The position numbers and the translations under genes are program-made. The notes beneath the pieces were generated by a model. That model was not told the origin of the DNA and did not search any database. It saw only the letters and a list, made by a program, of their open reading frames with translations. This document shows, piece by piece, positions 1 to 7,881 of a stretch of DNA of 64,000 nt (positions within the stretch are counted from its first letter, which is position 1; each line of letters opens with the position of its first letter). This stretch comes from Acinetobacter junii CIP 64.5 (GTDB lineage Bacteria; Pseudomonadota; Gammaproteobacteria; Pseudomonadales; Moraxellaceae), in assembly GCF_000368765.1 (NCBI RefSeq), contig NZ_KB849655.1, positions 519,080 to 583,079 on the forward strand. The letters are read 5' to 3'.

Positions 1-210
1 ATACATCTTTTTAAGTCTGGTATTTTCGGCTTCTAGCTCTTTCAGTCGAGCCATTAATGATGTATCCATACCACCATATTTGGCACGCCATTTATAAAAG
101 GTAGCATTACTCATGCCGTGTTCACGGCAAAGGGTCGCTACAGGTGTGCCAGATTCTGCCTGTTTCAAGATGGACATGATCTAACTGTCAGTAAATTTAG
201 ATGTTTTCAT
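1..210 (-). pseudogene. IS3-family transposase OrfA, N-terminal part with an early stop codon
   Basis: Read on the minus strand from the ATG at 210, the product begins MKTSKFTDS and then meets a TAG at 181-183 (codon 10). After it the frame continues with IMSILKQAESG, the helix-turn-helix segment CREHGMSNATFYKWRAKYGG and a leucine-zipper-like stretch ending RLKKMY at the window edge. This is the usual N-terminal layout of IS3-family OrfA, and Gln is the common residue at the stop position, so a CAG to TAG change is likely. Translation could restart at the ATG at 177, which would lose the first 11 residues. Whether this copy still transposes cannot be judged from here. Confidence 0.82.
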
Positions 211-282
211 GCAGAATCTCCTGTTCGTATCTTAAGAGAAAATTCTACTTTTAGATCCTATTTTTTTTAGGGGGGATTACCA
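1..282 (-). mobile_element. IS3-family insertion sequence, left part only (cut by window edge)
   Basis: The minus strand carries the start of an IS3-type transposase orfA, preceded by a short leader and a terminal sequence that reads TGGTAATCCCCCC inwards from about position 282. The C-rich terminal sequence next to orfA is the expected layout for an IS3-family end. Only this end is in the window, so the second inverted repeat, orfB and the target duplication cannot be checked. The boundary at 282 is also supported by the neighbour, because the catalase-family reading frame becomes recognisable immediately to its right. The exact last base of the element is inferred. Confidence 0.8.
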
Positions 283-1191
283 AAATTAGCACTACGAGAC
301 GCTCATCCTAAAGCCCATGGTTGTATGAAAGCAGAATTCAAAGTTTTACCAAATTTAGTCGAAAAATTTGCACATGGCATTTTCATACCTAGTAAAAATT
401 ATGATGCTTGGATCCGTTTTTCAAATGCATCTAGCGATGCTTCAAAAGCAGACTATGAAAAAGATGCTCGTGGCATGGCGATTAAAATTTTAGGCGTTAC
501 AGGCAATAAAATTCTAGAAAATGAAAAAAATGCCACGACTCAAGATTTTATTATGATTAATCATCCTGTTTTCTTTGCAGATAATGCAAGTCGATATCTT
601 AAATTTGTGGATGCAACCAGCAGTGATAGTATCTTAAAAAAACTAAAACTCCCTTTTACACTTGGTTTTAAAGGTACAAAAAATGCTTTTAGTGCCGCGA
701 ACTCAAAAATAACTAATCCAATAAATAGTCGTTATTGGTCGATGGTTCCCTATCAACTTGGATCAGGAGCTGATAGAAAAGCAGTAAAATACTCGGTTAA
801 ACCATGCACACAGACTTCCGAGTTTATAACTAAACAAACAAACCCTGATTATTTAAGAACAGCGCTTAGAAGCACCTTACAGGAAAAAAATGTTTGTATG
901 GAATTTATGGTTCAACCAAGAACGTCATCTAACATGTCTGTCGAAGATTCAATGACCGAGTGGAAAGAGTCAATCGCCCCATTTTATACTGTTGCAATCA
1001 TAAACATTCCTAAACAAGAGTTTGACACCCCAGAACAAAATCAGTTCTGTGAGAATCTTTCATTTACACCTTGGCATTCCTTGCCTGAACACAAACCTTT
1101 AGGCGCTATCAATCGTATGCGTAAAATCATTTACGAAAATATAAGTACTGTTCGCCATCAGATGAACGTTACCCAAAGAATTGAGCCGTGA
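283..1191 (+). pseudogene. Catalase-family haem protein, 5' end removed by the IS element
   Basis: The frame is open from the IS boundary to the TGA at 1191. The first residues after the boundary read KLALRDAHPKAHGCMKAEF, and this RDAHPKAHG segment is the conserved distal-histidine region of small catalase-like (SrpA-type) proteins, so the native start lies further upstream, beyond the IS. An in-frame TAG at 268-270 inside the IS blocks read-through from the left. The ATG at 325 gives a 288-residue product, but it would omit the distal histidine region. Near the C-terminus the motif RKIIY fits the proximal haem-ligand RxxxY pattern. The family binds haem and breaks down peroxides. This copy is probably inactive unless the missing part is supplied in some other way. 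Confidence 0.82.
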
Positions 1192-1341
1192 ATAACATCT
1201 CAATTCTAGATACATTAATCTAATGTAAAATAATAACTTAAGAATATAGTGAATATGCTTTTCTAGAAGTAAAGATTTCTCTAAAACAAATAAATCTAAA
1301 ATATGCTAGGCTGGTGAGTTTTTTAAACGAAACAGACTGCT

Positions 1342-2271
1342 ATGAAAACCAACAAACATTATGAGGCAGGAAAGTTTCAGTGGGCTTTTTTACTGCCCAA
1401 ATACTGGGGTATTTGGATTGCAATATCCCTACTTATGATTGGTGCAATTTTACCTTGGTTTATTCAGCACAGAGTTGCAAATTGTTTAGCAAAATTTGCA
1501 TGGAAATATCTTCATTCAAGAAGAAAAACTACACTTAAAAACTTAATGATATGTTTTCCCGAAAAAGATGCTGAATCATTATACAAAGATGGTCAAGAGG
1601 TCTTTTTCAATACCATGCTTGGAGTATTTGAAGCATTAAATGCATGGTATTGCCCTAAATGGTATGAAAATAGAATTCATATCCATGGTATCGAACACAT
1701 TAACTCAGCAAAAGGACATGGAATATTACTATTAGGAAGTCATACCACGCTACTGGATGCTGGAGGATTTATCAGTAGTCGCTTCTTTGATCTAGATGTA
1801 GTTTATCGCCCTCAAAACAATCCTGTACTTGATATGATGATTACAAGATGCAGAGCATCTAGCTATAAACATCAAATCTCAAAAGATGATATGAAAGGGT
1901 TAATTAGCAGTCTAAAAGCTGGGCGAGCTATCTGGTATAGTCCCGATCAAGATTTTGGACTGAAACAAGGTGTGATGGCCCCCTTTTTCGGTGTACAGGC
2001 AGCAACATTAACCGCACATAGACGTCTAATAAAAATTGCAAATGCTGTAGCGATTCCTTTATTTTTCTATCGAACTGGAGATATTAAAAATCCTCAGTAT
2101 CATATTTTATTAGAGAAGCAGCTTGAGAATTTTCCTACAAATGATGAAATTAATGATGCGACTCGTGTAAATTTAATATTAGAAAATCAAATTCGTACTC
2201 AACCAACACAATATATGTGGTTCCATCGCCGCTTTAAAACACGATTAGTAGGTCAAGATAAGATATATTAA
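1342..2271 (+). CDS. LpxL/LpxM-family lipid A-type acyltransferase
   Basis: This 309-residue protein has one N-terminal membrane segment (about residues 21-40) followed by the LpxL/HtrB-type acyltransferase fold. The catalytic HX4D motif is visible as H134-TTLL-D139, followed by a VVYRPQNNP block and later WYSPDQDFG, both typical of the family. Members transfer an acyl chain from acyl-ACP onto a lipid A precursor or a related lipid at the cytoplasmic face of the inner membrane. The length is as expected. It stands alone, about 150 bases after the truncated catalase gene and before a tRNA gene. Acinetobacter has more than one such enzyme and I cannot say which acylation step this one performs. 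Confidence 0.88.
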   Translation: MKTNKHYEAGKFQWAFLLPKYWGIWIAISLLMIGAILPWFIQHRVANCLAKFAWKYLHSRRKTTLKNLMICFPEKDAESLYKDGQEVFFNTMLGVFEALNAWYCPKWYENRIHIHGIEHINSAKGHGILLLGSHTTLLDAGGFISSRFFDLDVVYRPQNNPVLDMMITRCRASSYKHQISKDDMKGLISSLKAGRAIWYSPDQDFGLKQGVMAPFFGVQAATLTAHRRLIKIANAVAIPLFFYRTGDIKNPQYHILLEKQLENFPTNDEINDATRVNLILENQIRTQPTQYMWFHRRFKTRLVGQDKIY

Positions 2272-2346
2272 TTATAGATAAAATCATGTTAAAACCTCAA
2301 TAAAGGTTAAAAATACTTCAGATAGCATTATTTATTGAAGATTTAT

Positions 2347-2375
2347 TTGACCTTATCAATTATACCGCGTATAAC
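2347..2375 (+). promoter_or_regulatory. Sigma70 promoter of the initiator tRNA gene
   Basis: TTGACC (2347-2352) and TATAAC (2370-2375) are separated by 17 bases, giving a near-consensus sigma70 promoter that would start transcription around 2382, just before the tRNA. The GC-rich bases following the -10 box could act as a discriminator for stringent control, which is common for stable RNA genes; that last point is inference. Confidence 0.75.
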
Positions 2376-2388
2376 GTCAACTCACTGG

Positions 2389-2465
<77 letters not shown>

Positions 2466-2739
2466 ATTATTTAAGTTTTTTTAGAAAAATATTCTGTATT
2501 AATCTTATGTAATTCATAACATTAATATTGGTTCATTTTTTAATCTAAAAATAAAGATTGCTAATTCACATATAAAGCGTATAGTGAATATACACGATAA
2601 GAAAATATATTTTTGTCTCATTAAAATTCTCATTTTGCATGAATACTTCCCGCTTATTTGATATTTTAGTTTCAAGTTTATTATTTTAAAATCAGTCTTT
2701 TATAAATTTATTCTCATCAAGAGAAAGGATATTATTATT

Positions 2740-2961
2740 ATGTCAAATGGTATGAATGGTACAGTTAAATGGTTTAACGAAACTAAAGGTTTTGGTTTTA
2801 TTCAGTCAGATAATGGTCAAGATGTTTTCGCTCACTACAGCGAAATTGCAAACAACGGATTTAAAACACTTTTTGAAGGTCAACGCGTTAAATTTGACGT
2901 AATGCAAGGTAAAAAAGGTTTACAAGCAAGTAATATTTCTGTTCTTGCATTGAACTCTTAA
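2740..2961 (+). CDS. CspA-type cold-shock RNA-binding protein
   Basis: The 73-residue product consists of a single cold-shock domain. RNP1 is seen as KGFGFI and RNP2 as DVFAHYSEI, preceded by the usual [11 protein letters not shown] strand. Such proteins bind single-stranded RNA or DNA and act as RNA chaperones in the cytoplasm. RNP2 has Ala-His-Tyr where many homologues have Val-His-Phe. A purine-rich ribosome-binding site (AGAAAGGA) lies upstream, and a long AT-rich leader of over 200 bases separates the gene from the tRNA, which would fit leader-mediated control as in other csp genes. I could not identify a cold-box sequence. Acinetobacter carries several paralogues, so no symbol is given. 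Confidence 0.95.
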   Translation: MSNGMNGTVKWFNETKGFGFIQSDNGQDVFAHYSEIANNGFKTLFEGQRVKFDVMQGKKGLQASNISVLALNS

Positions 2962-3070
2962 CTCCATTTGCTAATTTAGTTAATTCCAGTCAAAAATATC
3001 AAAACTTATAGCTGAAAATACCATAAACTTTTCATCTTACGGTCTTAGAATATTACTAAATTTGCTCAGT

Positions 3071-3102
3071 AAGCCTACTTATAGAAGTGGGCTTATTTCT
3101 TA
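3071..3102 (+). terminator. Rho-independent terminator after the cold-shock gene
   Basis: A 10-bp stem (AAGCCTACTT/AAGTGGGCTT, with one G-T pair) and a 4-base loop, followed by ATTTCTTATT. It sits 110 bases after the stop codon, so the transcript has an appreciable 3' UTR. Confidence 0.7.
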
Positions 3103-3238
3103 TTAGATAAACCATTAAATAGAATATAAAATTAAAATCTCTCGAATAAAATTTTCATAGAATTTAAATATTGCATTTACATTACAAAGCTTAATTTTTA
3201 TGTTAGGATAAGATCGAATCTAAGATCATCTTATAAAT

Positions 3239-3472
3239 ATGTGCAATATTAGTATATTAGAAGAATTAAACCAATCTATTGAGTACTATTTAAATAGAAA
3301 TGGACAATATCCAAGTCGAATTATTTTAGGTTATAAAACCTATACTGAACTTATGCATCAAAAGAAATTTTCAGACGAATTAAAACATTCTGCTATAGAA
3401 CCTAATAAGCGTAAGTACAGAAAAATTAAAATTAAGCTAACTCAAGATGATCACCAGTTAGAGTTACGATAG
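3239..3472 (+). CDS. Small protein of unknown function
   Basis: I do not recognise this 77-residue protein. It is hydrophilic and basic towards the C-terminus (NKRKYRKIKIKL), has no membrane segment or signal peptide, and contains a YPSRIILGYKTYTELM stretch that looks like a folded strand-helix unit. It is followed on the opposite strand by the lysozyme gene. Base composition and codon use resemble the neighbouring genes. It could be a small cytoplasmic accessory protein; no specific role can be supported. Confidence 0.6.
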   Translation: MCNISILEELNQSIEYYLNRNGQYPSRIILGYKTYTELMHQKKFSDELKHSAIEPNKRKYRKIKIKLTQDDHQLELR

Positions 3473-3548
3473 CTCTATTCGTTATTAGAAAGTCCCCCTT
3501 AACGTATTTACTGTTTCAATCTTAATTTATTGAATAGAATTCCAATAA

Positions 3549-4118
3549 TTATTTTAGAAATAGTTCTTTTTCAGCATGTCGACGTCTCACCAATCCACGC
3601 ATCACATTCCCTCCAGCCTTATTCCAAACCCCAAATTGTTCGGCTGCTGCTGAATATTCACCCATATTTAGATACTTTAATAATGTTGATGTTCTAAATG
3701 CATTTTCACCAATGTTATAAGTCAATGATACAAGGGCATCGAACTGATTTTGCTTTAATGAAACATTAACAAGCTGATTTACTGTACGCTGAAACCTTAA
3801 TAAATCATGTTGAAAATAAGCTTTTGCTTCACTTTCAGTGCAGGTTTCACCTCTTTTAACTATCACTCCATTTGGATAAATCGTTGTTCCATATCCAATA
3901 GTCCAAGTGCCTGCTCCATCATCATAAGATTTTAATCTCAGATCTTCAAACTCCATGATGAAGCGCATTCCAGCATGGCTTATTTGCATAGGCACTATGG
4001 CTTCAACTTCAGTTTCATCATATGCAGTTGCTATATTAGAGTTCGATGTCTCTGATCTAGAACTCACTTGGTATTGATTGATCATTTGTTTTAGCCACTT
4101 CTTAAAGCTTTTCACCAA
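3549..4118 (-). CDS. Phage-type lysozyme (glycoside hydrolase family 24)
   Basis: This 189-residue protein cleaves the glycan chains of peptidoglycan. The family 24 catalytic pattern E-x8-D-x5-T is present as E58, D67 and T73, within EDLRLKSYDDGAGTWTIGYG, and the later blocks FDALVSLTYNIG and GLVRRRHAE are typical of T4/P22-type endolysins. The first 45 residues form a Ser/Thr-rich polar extension without a hydrophobic signal, so export would need another route. No holin, spanin or phage structural gene is nearby, so it is an orphan, either a prophage relic or a domesticated muramidase. Confidence 0.9.
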   Translation of the reverse strand: MVKSFKKWLKQMINQYQVSSRSETSNSNIATAYDETEVEAIVPMQISHAGMRFIMEFEDLRLKSYDDGAGTWTIGYGTTIYPNGVIVKRGETCTESEAKAYFQHDLLRFQRTVNQLVNVSLKQNQFDALVSLTYNIGENAFRTSTLLKYLNMGEYSAAAEQFGVWNKAGGNVMRGLVRRRHAEKELFLK

Positions 4119-4179
4119 GTTTTTCTCGAATCTAAATTAAGTGAGTTCAGCATATTCATGCTGTGATTACGAGTTTGTT

Positions 4180-4311
4180 ATGGTAACAACCTTACATATC
4201 ACTGAATCAACAGATCAGAATTATTTGCTATTCCTTGAAAAATATTCAATTTGCCGAAATCATGAAGTTGTGGTTGTTAAGGATATATATTTTCACAATA
4301 AGTCATATTAA
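4180..4311 (+). CDS. Possible small protein, 43 residues, unknown
   Basis: An ATG at 4180 opens 43 codons ending with TAA at 4309-4311. The product begins MVTTLHITESTDQ and contains an alternating hydrophobic strand NHEVVVVKDIYFH. It has a plausible amphipathic composition for a small folded protein. A GAG six bases before the ATG is only a weak ribosome-binding site. It lies in the gap between the lysozyme and the acyltransferase genes, on the same strand as the latter, and could be translated together with it. I do not recognise the sequence; the evidence is the open frame and its protein-like composition only. Confidence 0.35.
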   Translation: MVTTLHITESTDQNYLLFLEKYSICRNHEVVVVKDIYFHNKSY

Positions 4312-4337
4312 ACTGCTGTGATTCTTTTGAACGATGA

Positions 4338-4892
4338 ATGACTGCTATGAAAAAAATTATTGGAAAATCAATCTTTAAGGCAGCAGGCTGGACATATCAA
4401 GTTGATCCCGCAATTTTGGAACAAAAACAAGTGATTATTGGATTTGAACATACATCAAATCTAGATACTATTCTTTCACTCGCTTTGTTTGAAATTTTAC
4501 AACTCAAAGTTCATACATTGATTAAAAAGGAACTCTTCAAAGGTCCTCTTAAACCTATTTTAGAAAAGCTAGGTGGCATTCCTGTTGATCGTAAAGCAAA
4601 TAAAGACATAGTGACGCAAATGGTCGACTTATTTAAGCGTAATGAGCGCTTTAATTTAGTCATAGCTCCAGAGGCAACACGCGCAAAAAATGGTGAAGAT
4701 CGCAAACCAATTCGTACAGGATTTTGGCATATTGCTAAAGCAGCCAACGTACCTATTATTTTGATGTATGCCAATGCACGTACAAAACAAGGTGGTATTT
4801 TAGGAAAAATTTATCCTACAGATTTACAAAAAGATTTGGAACAAATCAAAGCTCTTTATGCTGAATACGATATTGACGTAAAGATTAACTAA
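4338..4892 (+). CDS. PlsC-like 1-acylglycerol-3-phosphate acyltransferase family protein
   Basis: The 184-residue product is a compact member of the PlsC/LPLAT superfamily. The catalytic HX4D motif is H38-TSNL-D43, followed by the block LGGIPVDRK (about residues 78-86) and the PEATR segment (111-115), which replaces the PEGTR substrate-binding motif of typical members. Such enzymes acylate lysophosphatidic acid or similar acceptors at the membrane. It is shorter than the classical PlsC (about 240 residues) and lacks a clear transmembrane helix, so the acceptor is uncertain. Two starts are possible, ATG 4338 or ATG 4347, and neither has a strong ribosome-binding site. Confidence 0.85.
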   Translation: MTAMKKIIGKSIFKAAGWTYQVDPAILEQKQVIIGFEHTSNLDTILSLALFEILQLKVHTLIKKELFKGPLKPILEKLGGIPVDRKANKDIVTQMVDLFKRNERFNLVIAPEATRAKNGEDRKPIRTGFWHIAKAANVPIILMYANARTKQGGILGKIYPTDLQKDLEQIKALYAEYDIDVKIN

Positions 4893-4965
4893 TTTTTGCA
4901 TTCTTTCTGATCAATCTTTAATACATGATCAGGAATTTAAATTTTGAATGCTTAATGCAGTGGTT

Positions 4966-4993
4966 TTCAACAAAACTATCGCTATGCTAATAT
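4966..4993 (+). promoter_or_regulatory. Candidate promoter of yebC
   Basis: TTCAAC (4966-4971) and TAATAT (4988-4993) are 16 bases apart, and the -10 box is preceded by TGC, giving an extended -10 element. It lies about 40 bases upstream of the gene's start codon. The assignment rests on sequence match only. Confidence 0.4.
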
Positions 4994-5034
4994 TCACGCA
5001 CTTTTTTGAGTTTTAATTTTTTGGAGTTACTTCC

Positions 5035-5784
5035 ATGGCGGGTCATTCTAAATGGGCCAATATTAAGCATCGTAAAGCTAAACAAGATGCAAGTCGCGGT
5101 AAAGTTTTTACTAAATACATCCGTGAAATCGTAACAGCTTCACGTTTAGGCGGGCCAGATGCAGCGAGTAACCCTCGTTTACGTGCCGTTGTTGAAAAAG
5201 CACTTTCTGTGAATATGACACGTGACACCATCAACCGTGCGATCCAACGTGGTGCTGGTGGCGAAGATAATGATGATTTAAAAGAAGTAACCTATGAAGG
5301 TTATGGTGTTGGTGGTGTTGCAGTTATCGTTGAAACCATGACTGATAACTTAAACCGTACTGTTCCAGATGTTCGTCATTGCTTTAGTAAAACCAATGGC
5401 AACTTGGGTACCAACGGTTCAGTAGCGTACCTATTCACTAAGCGCGGCGAAATTTCTTTTGATGATGTTTCATTAGAAGACAAAGTGATGGAAGTTGCCT
5501 TAGAAGCTGGTGCTGATGACATCGAGATCGATGAAGACAGTATCTTAGTTATCACTAGTCCAGAAAGTTTTGGTGATGTTCAAGATGCGCTTACAGCAGC
5601 AGGATTAAAATCTGACAATGCCGAAGTGGTCATGAGCCCATCGACTAAAGCTGAAATCAACGATATCGATCAAGCTAAACAGATCATGAAAATGATTGAT
5701 ATGCTTGAAGATCTTGATGATGTTCAAAACGTTTATACAAACGTGGAATTTACAGAAGAAGTTTTAGCTCAACTCGATGCTTAA
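5035..5784 (+). CDS. yebC: YebC/PmpR-family protein (TACO1 type)
   Basis: The 249-residue protein starts [19 protein letters not shown], the diagnostic N-terminus of the YebC family, and is of the usual length. The family has been described as DNA-binding regulators and, more recently, as translation factors that relieve ribosome stalling at proline-rich stretches (related to mitochondrial TACO1). Which role applies here cannot be told from the sequence. A GGAG ribosome-binding site lies 8 bases before the ATG. The gene is monocistronic, with its own promoter and a terminator shared with the convergent Lrp-type gene. In many bacteria yebC precedes ruvC; no ruv genes are seen here. Confidence 0.95.
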   Translation: MAGHSKWANIKHRKAKQDASRGKVFTKYIREIVTASRLGGPDAASNPRLRAVVEKALSVNMTRDTINRAIQRGAGGEDNDDLKEVTYEGYGVGGVAVIVETMTDNLNRTVPDVRHCFSKTNGNLGTNGSVAYLFTKRGEISFDDVSLEDKVMEVALEAGADDIEIDEDSILVITSPESFGDVQDALTAAGLKSDNAEVVMSPSTKAEINDIDQAKQIMKMIDMLEDLDDVQNVYTNVEFTEEVLAQLDA

Positions 5785-5799
5785 CTGATTCAAATGAGT

Positions 5800-5830
5800 A
5801 AAAAATGCATCTTTTTAGATGCATTTTTTA
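5800..5830 (+). terminator. Bidirectional terminator between yebC and the Lrp-type gene
   Basis: AAAAAATGCATCT, a TTTT loop and AGATGCATTTTTT form a 13-bp stem with A and T runs on both sides, so it can stop transcription from either strand. It overlaps the stop codon of the minus-strand Lrp-type gene. Confidence 0.85.
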
Positions 5831-6310
5831 TAGCTTATTTAAAAGCTTATAACAGTTGAAAACATTATATTCTTTGATCACAAAACTCGAATGAAGTGCG
5901 ACTACACTGTCGATCTTACCAATACGGCGTAATAAAATTTCACTGTAGTCATCCATATTTCTCGCTACCAGTTCTAAAATAAAATCTGCACTCTGCCCTG
6001 TTACCAGAAATGCATTGGTCACTTCTGGAATATCTTCAATCTCTTCTAAAAACTTATCAAAAGTTTCACTGTCATGCTTACTAAGCGACACTTGCAAAAG
6101 AATGTGCAGACTAAAACCAAGCTTATTAAAGTTAATTTCTCGTTTAAGTTGCCCCATTACTTGGGATTCAATTAAATTTTTAATACGGCGATGCACTGAA
6201 CTTACAGATAGATTAATACGCTCTGACAATTCATTCAGATTTACGTCTTCATGAGTCAAAATTTCAAGAATTTGCTTATCAAATCGATCTAATTCCATAG
6301 TACAGTCCAT
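5828..6310 (-). CDS. Lrp/AsnC-family transcriptional regulator
   Basis: This 160-residue protein has the standard two-domain layout: an N-terminal winged helix-turn-helix (about residues 10-55, with LNELSERINLSVSSVHRRIKNL as the recognition region) and a C-terminal RAM/AsnC effector-binding domain (about 65-150). Such proteins form dimers to octamers and sense amino acids. It is not next to an obvious target gene: yebC is convergent, and the 444 bases upstream end at a GST gene on the same strand. Inverted repeats in that upstream region (6327-6440) could be its own operators. Start codons at 6310 and 6298 are both possible. Confidence 0.92.
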   Translation of the reverse strand: MDCTMELDRFDKQILEILTHEDVNLNELSERINLSVSSVHRRIKNLIESQVMGQLKREINFNKLGFSLHILLQVSLSKHDSETFDKFLEEIEDIPEVTNAFLVTGQSADFILELVARNMDDYSEILLRRIGKIDSVVALHSSFVIKEYNVFNCYKLLNKL

Positions 6311-6326
6311 ATGATTTCTAACTTAT

Positions 6327-6440
6327 TTTATCGGAACTGCTTAAAACAAATTTTTAAGGGTCAAGGGAAAACATACGTTTAACTTTTGACAATGTTGTAT
6401 GGATAACACGAACATTATTCCGATAAACTTTTGGTTTATC
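6327..6440. promoter_or_regulatory. Inverted repeats upstream of the Lrp-type gene
   Basis: A perfect palindrome GATAAAC-TTTTG-GTTTATC lies at 6422-6440. In addition TTTATCGGAA (6327-6336) is the exact reverse complement of TTCCGATAAA (6418-6427), 81 bases away. Repeated, paired half-sites on this scale suit an Lrp-type protein that wraps DNA, so autoregulation is a reasonable inference. The rest of the 444-base gap (6311-6754) is AT-rich; I see no gene in it, only this repeat cluster and the terminator of the GST gene. Confidence 0.45.
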
Positions 6441-6709
6441 TTTGTCTCAAAGCCGAAACAAGACCTTTTGAGTAAATGTTCGACTCATCTCCCAATAGTC
6501 AAACAACTCGTTTCGATCCCCATCACACCCTGAAACATAAGATAACAAAGCCTTCTTACAATTATTTCCCTCTTTTAACTTTTTTTAAAGTAAATTTGGA
6601 AAATATTTCTAATATTTTTAGCTCAAAACGAATTTTCTTTTAATAATTAATTTTATTCACCGATAATTTTTTACTTTATTGACTATTTTGCTCTTTTCTT
6701 TCTCATAAA

Positions 6710-6739
6710 AAAGCCCCGATTATTTTCAATCAGGGCTTT
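6710..6739 (-). terminator. Terminator of the GST-like gene
   Basis: On the minus strand, AAAGCCCTGATT, a short loop and AATCGGGGCTTT form the stem, followed by a TTTT run. It begins 15 bases after the stop codon. Confidence 0.85.
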
Positions 6740-6754
6740 ATTCACCAACAAATC

Positions 6755-7525
6755 TTATAAACCCCGCCAATCAACCCGTGCATTACGTTCAGTCGCATAA
6801 ATACGCTGTGCATATTGTCCAAGCGGTAAATCTAATAAATAGTCATGATATTCCTTCAATTCACCCGTGAATTGTTCAATATCATCATTTTCCAATTCCC
6901 ACGGCGTACCTTTAATCACGAGTAAAGGCGCAAGAATTGAACAAACTGCTATATCTGCTAAACCTAGACGATCGCCAACCAAATAACGCCCTTGATTATC
7001 AATCAAGCGTTGATTGAGGTCGGTAATCAGCTCAGTCATTCTCACTTTAGATTTTGCGACTTTCTGAGGATTTAACTTATAGTTTGAAGAAACTAAACTC
7101 TTTAAAATTGGTTTAGAAATTTTTTCAAACTGGCGTAAATAGCCTTGCTCACCCATCATAATTTCGAGTGGATGATCGCCAACAGATAACGCTTGCGCCA
7201 ATGACCAACGTCGGACATGCACACCCAGCTCACCCGATAATTTATCAATTTCTAAAGCTTGCTCACGTAACTGTTCATCACGTCTCAATAATGCATGTTC
7301 GGGATAAGTCGCATCAAGATAGAGGGCGATCTTGGTTGAATCTGCAACCCAGCGTTTGTCATCTTTCAACATTGGCAAAAAATATTGCCCTGATTTGAGA
7401 TAGGTAAACGCTCGGTGAAAACCAGGAATTAAATTATGTGCAACATAGTCCAATTCCTTATGATCTAACAACCAGCGAGCTTTTTCACAATAGTGAGATA
7501 AAGGAAATTGGTATAAAACCCGCAT
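6755..7525 (-). CDS. Glutathione S-transferase family protein
   Basis: The 256-residue product has an N-terminal thioredoxin-like domain with the motif SHYCEKARW near residue 13, typical of GSTs with a Cys at the active-site position, and a VADSTKIALYLD segment that corresponds to the glutathione-binding Ser region. The C-terminal part is all-helical, with the GRYLVGDRLGLADIAVCS block conserved in the family. It likely conjugates or reduces small electrophiles in the cytoplasm; the substrate is unknown. I chose the ATG at 7525, which has GGAG five bases upstream, over the GTG two codons earlier. It is monocistronic. Confidence 0.88.
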   Translation of the reverse strand: MRVLYQFPLSHYCEKARWLLDHKELDYVAHNLIPGFHRAFTYLKSGQYFLPMLKDDKRWVADSTKIALYLDATYPEHALLRRDEQLREQALEIDKLSGELGVHVRRWSLAQALSVGDHPLEIMMGEQGYLRQFEKISKPILKSLVSSNYKLNPQKVAKSKVRMTELITDLNQRLIDNQGRYLVGDRLGLADIAVCSILAPLLVIKGTPWELENDDIEQFTGELKEYHDYLLDLPLGQYAQRIYATERNARVDWRGL

Positions 7526-7881
7526 AGACACTCCAAATTTATTTTTCTATTCGATCAAACATAAAGTTTTCCCTACTTTAGAAGTAAAAGTGAATGATTA
7601 CAATGTCGTTTTTGCTCTATCTTTTTTAATTTTGGCTAAAGCTTGCTATACATTTTTTAGATGAAGTTATTCTATTTAGTCATAAAAAACTATTTTTGTA
7701 GCTTTAGGTTTACACCAAAAGTGATAAATAATTGTTTTCACTAAAATTTAAATATCATTTTTTATTTCATTTTTCTCATAAAAAATGCTTAACAATTATT
7801 GTGATATACAAGCCAAAACTGATGGTTTAGTGGAAAAGTAAAACTTTTGTAAATTTCCTCTTATCTATTAGAGGTGTCTAC
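7526..7881. other. Intergenic region upstream of the organosulfur operon
   Basis: These 356 AT-rich bases separate two divergent genes, so they must hold the promoters for both the GST-like gene and the six-gene operon. I cannot assign a convincing -35/-10 pair for the operon. A sequence resembling a sigma54 site at 7633-7647 has one base too few between its GG and GC elements. No open frame of interest was seen. Confidence 0.6.

Noticed and set aside
6476-6643. 55-codon open frame in the gap before the GST-like gene
   Set aside because: No convincing ribosome-binding site, composition like translated AT-rich spacer, and no recognisable feature.
7633-7647. Sigma54-like promoter before the organosulfur operon (TGGC...TTGCT)
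   Set aside because: The GG and GC elements are separated by 9 bases rather than the required 10, and sigma54 promoters do not tolerate this change well.
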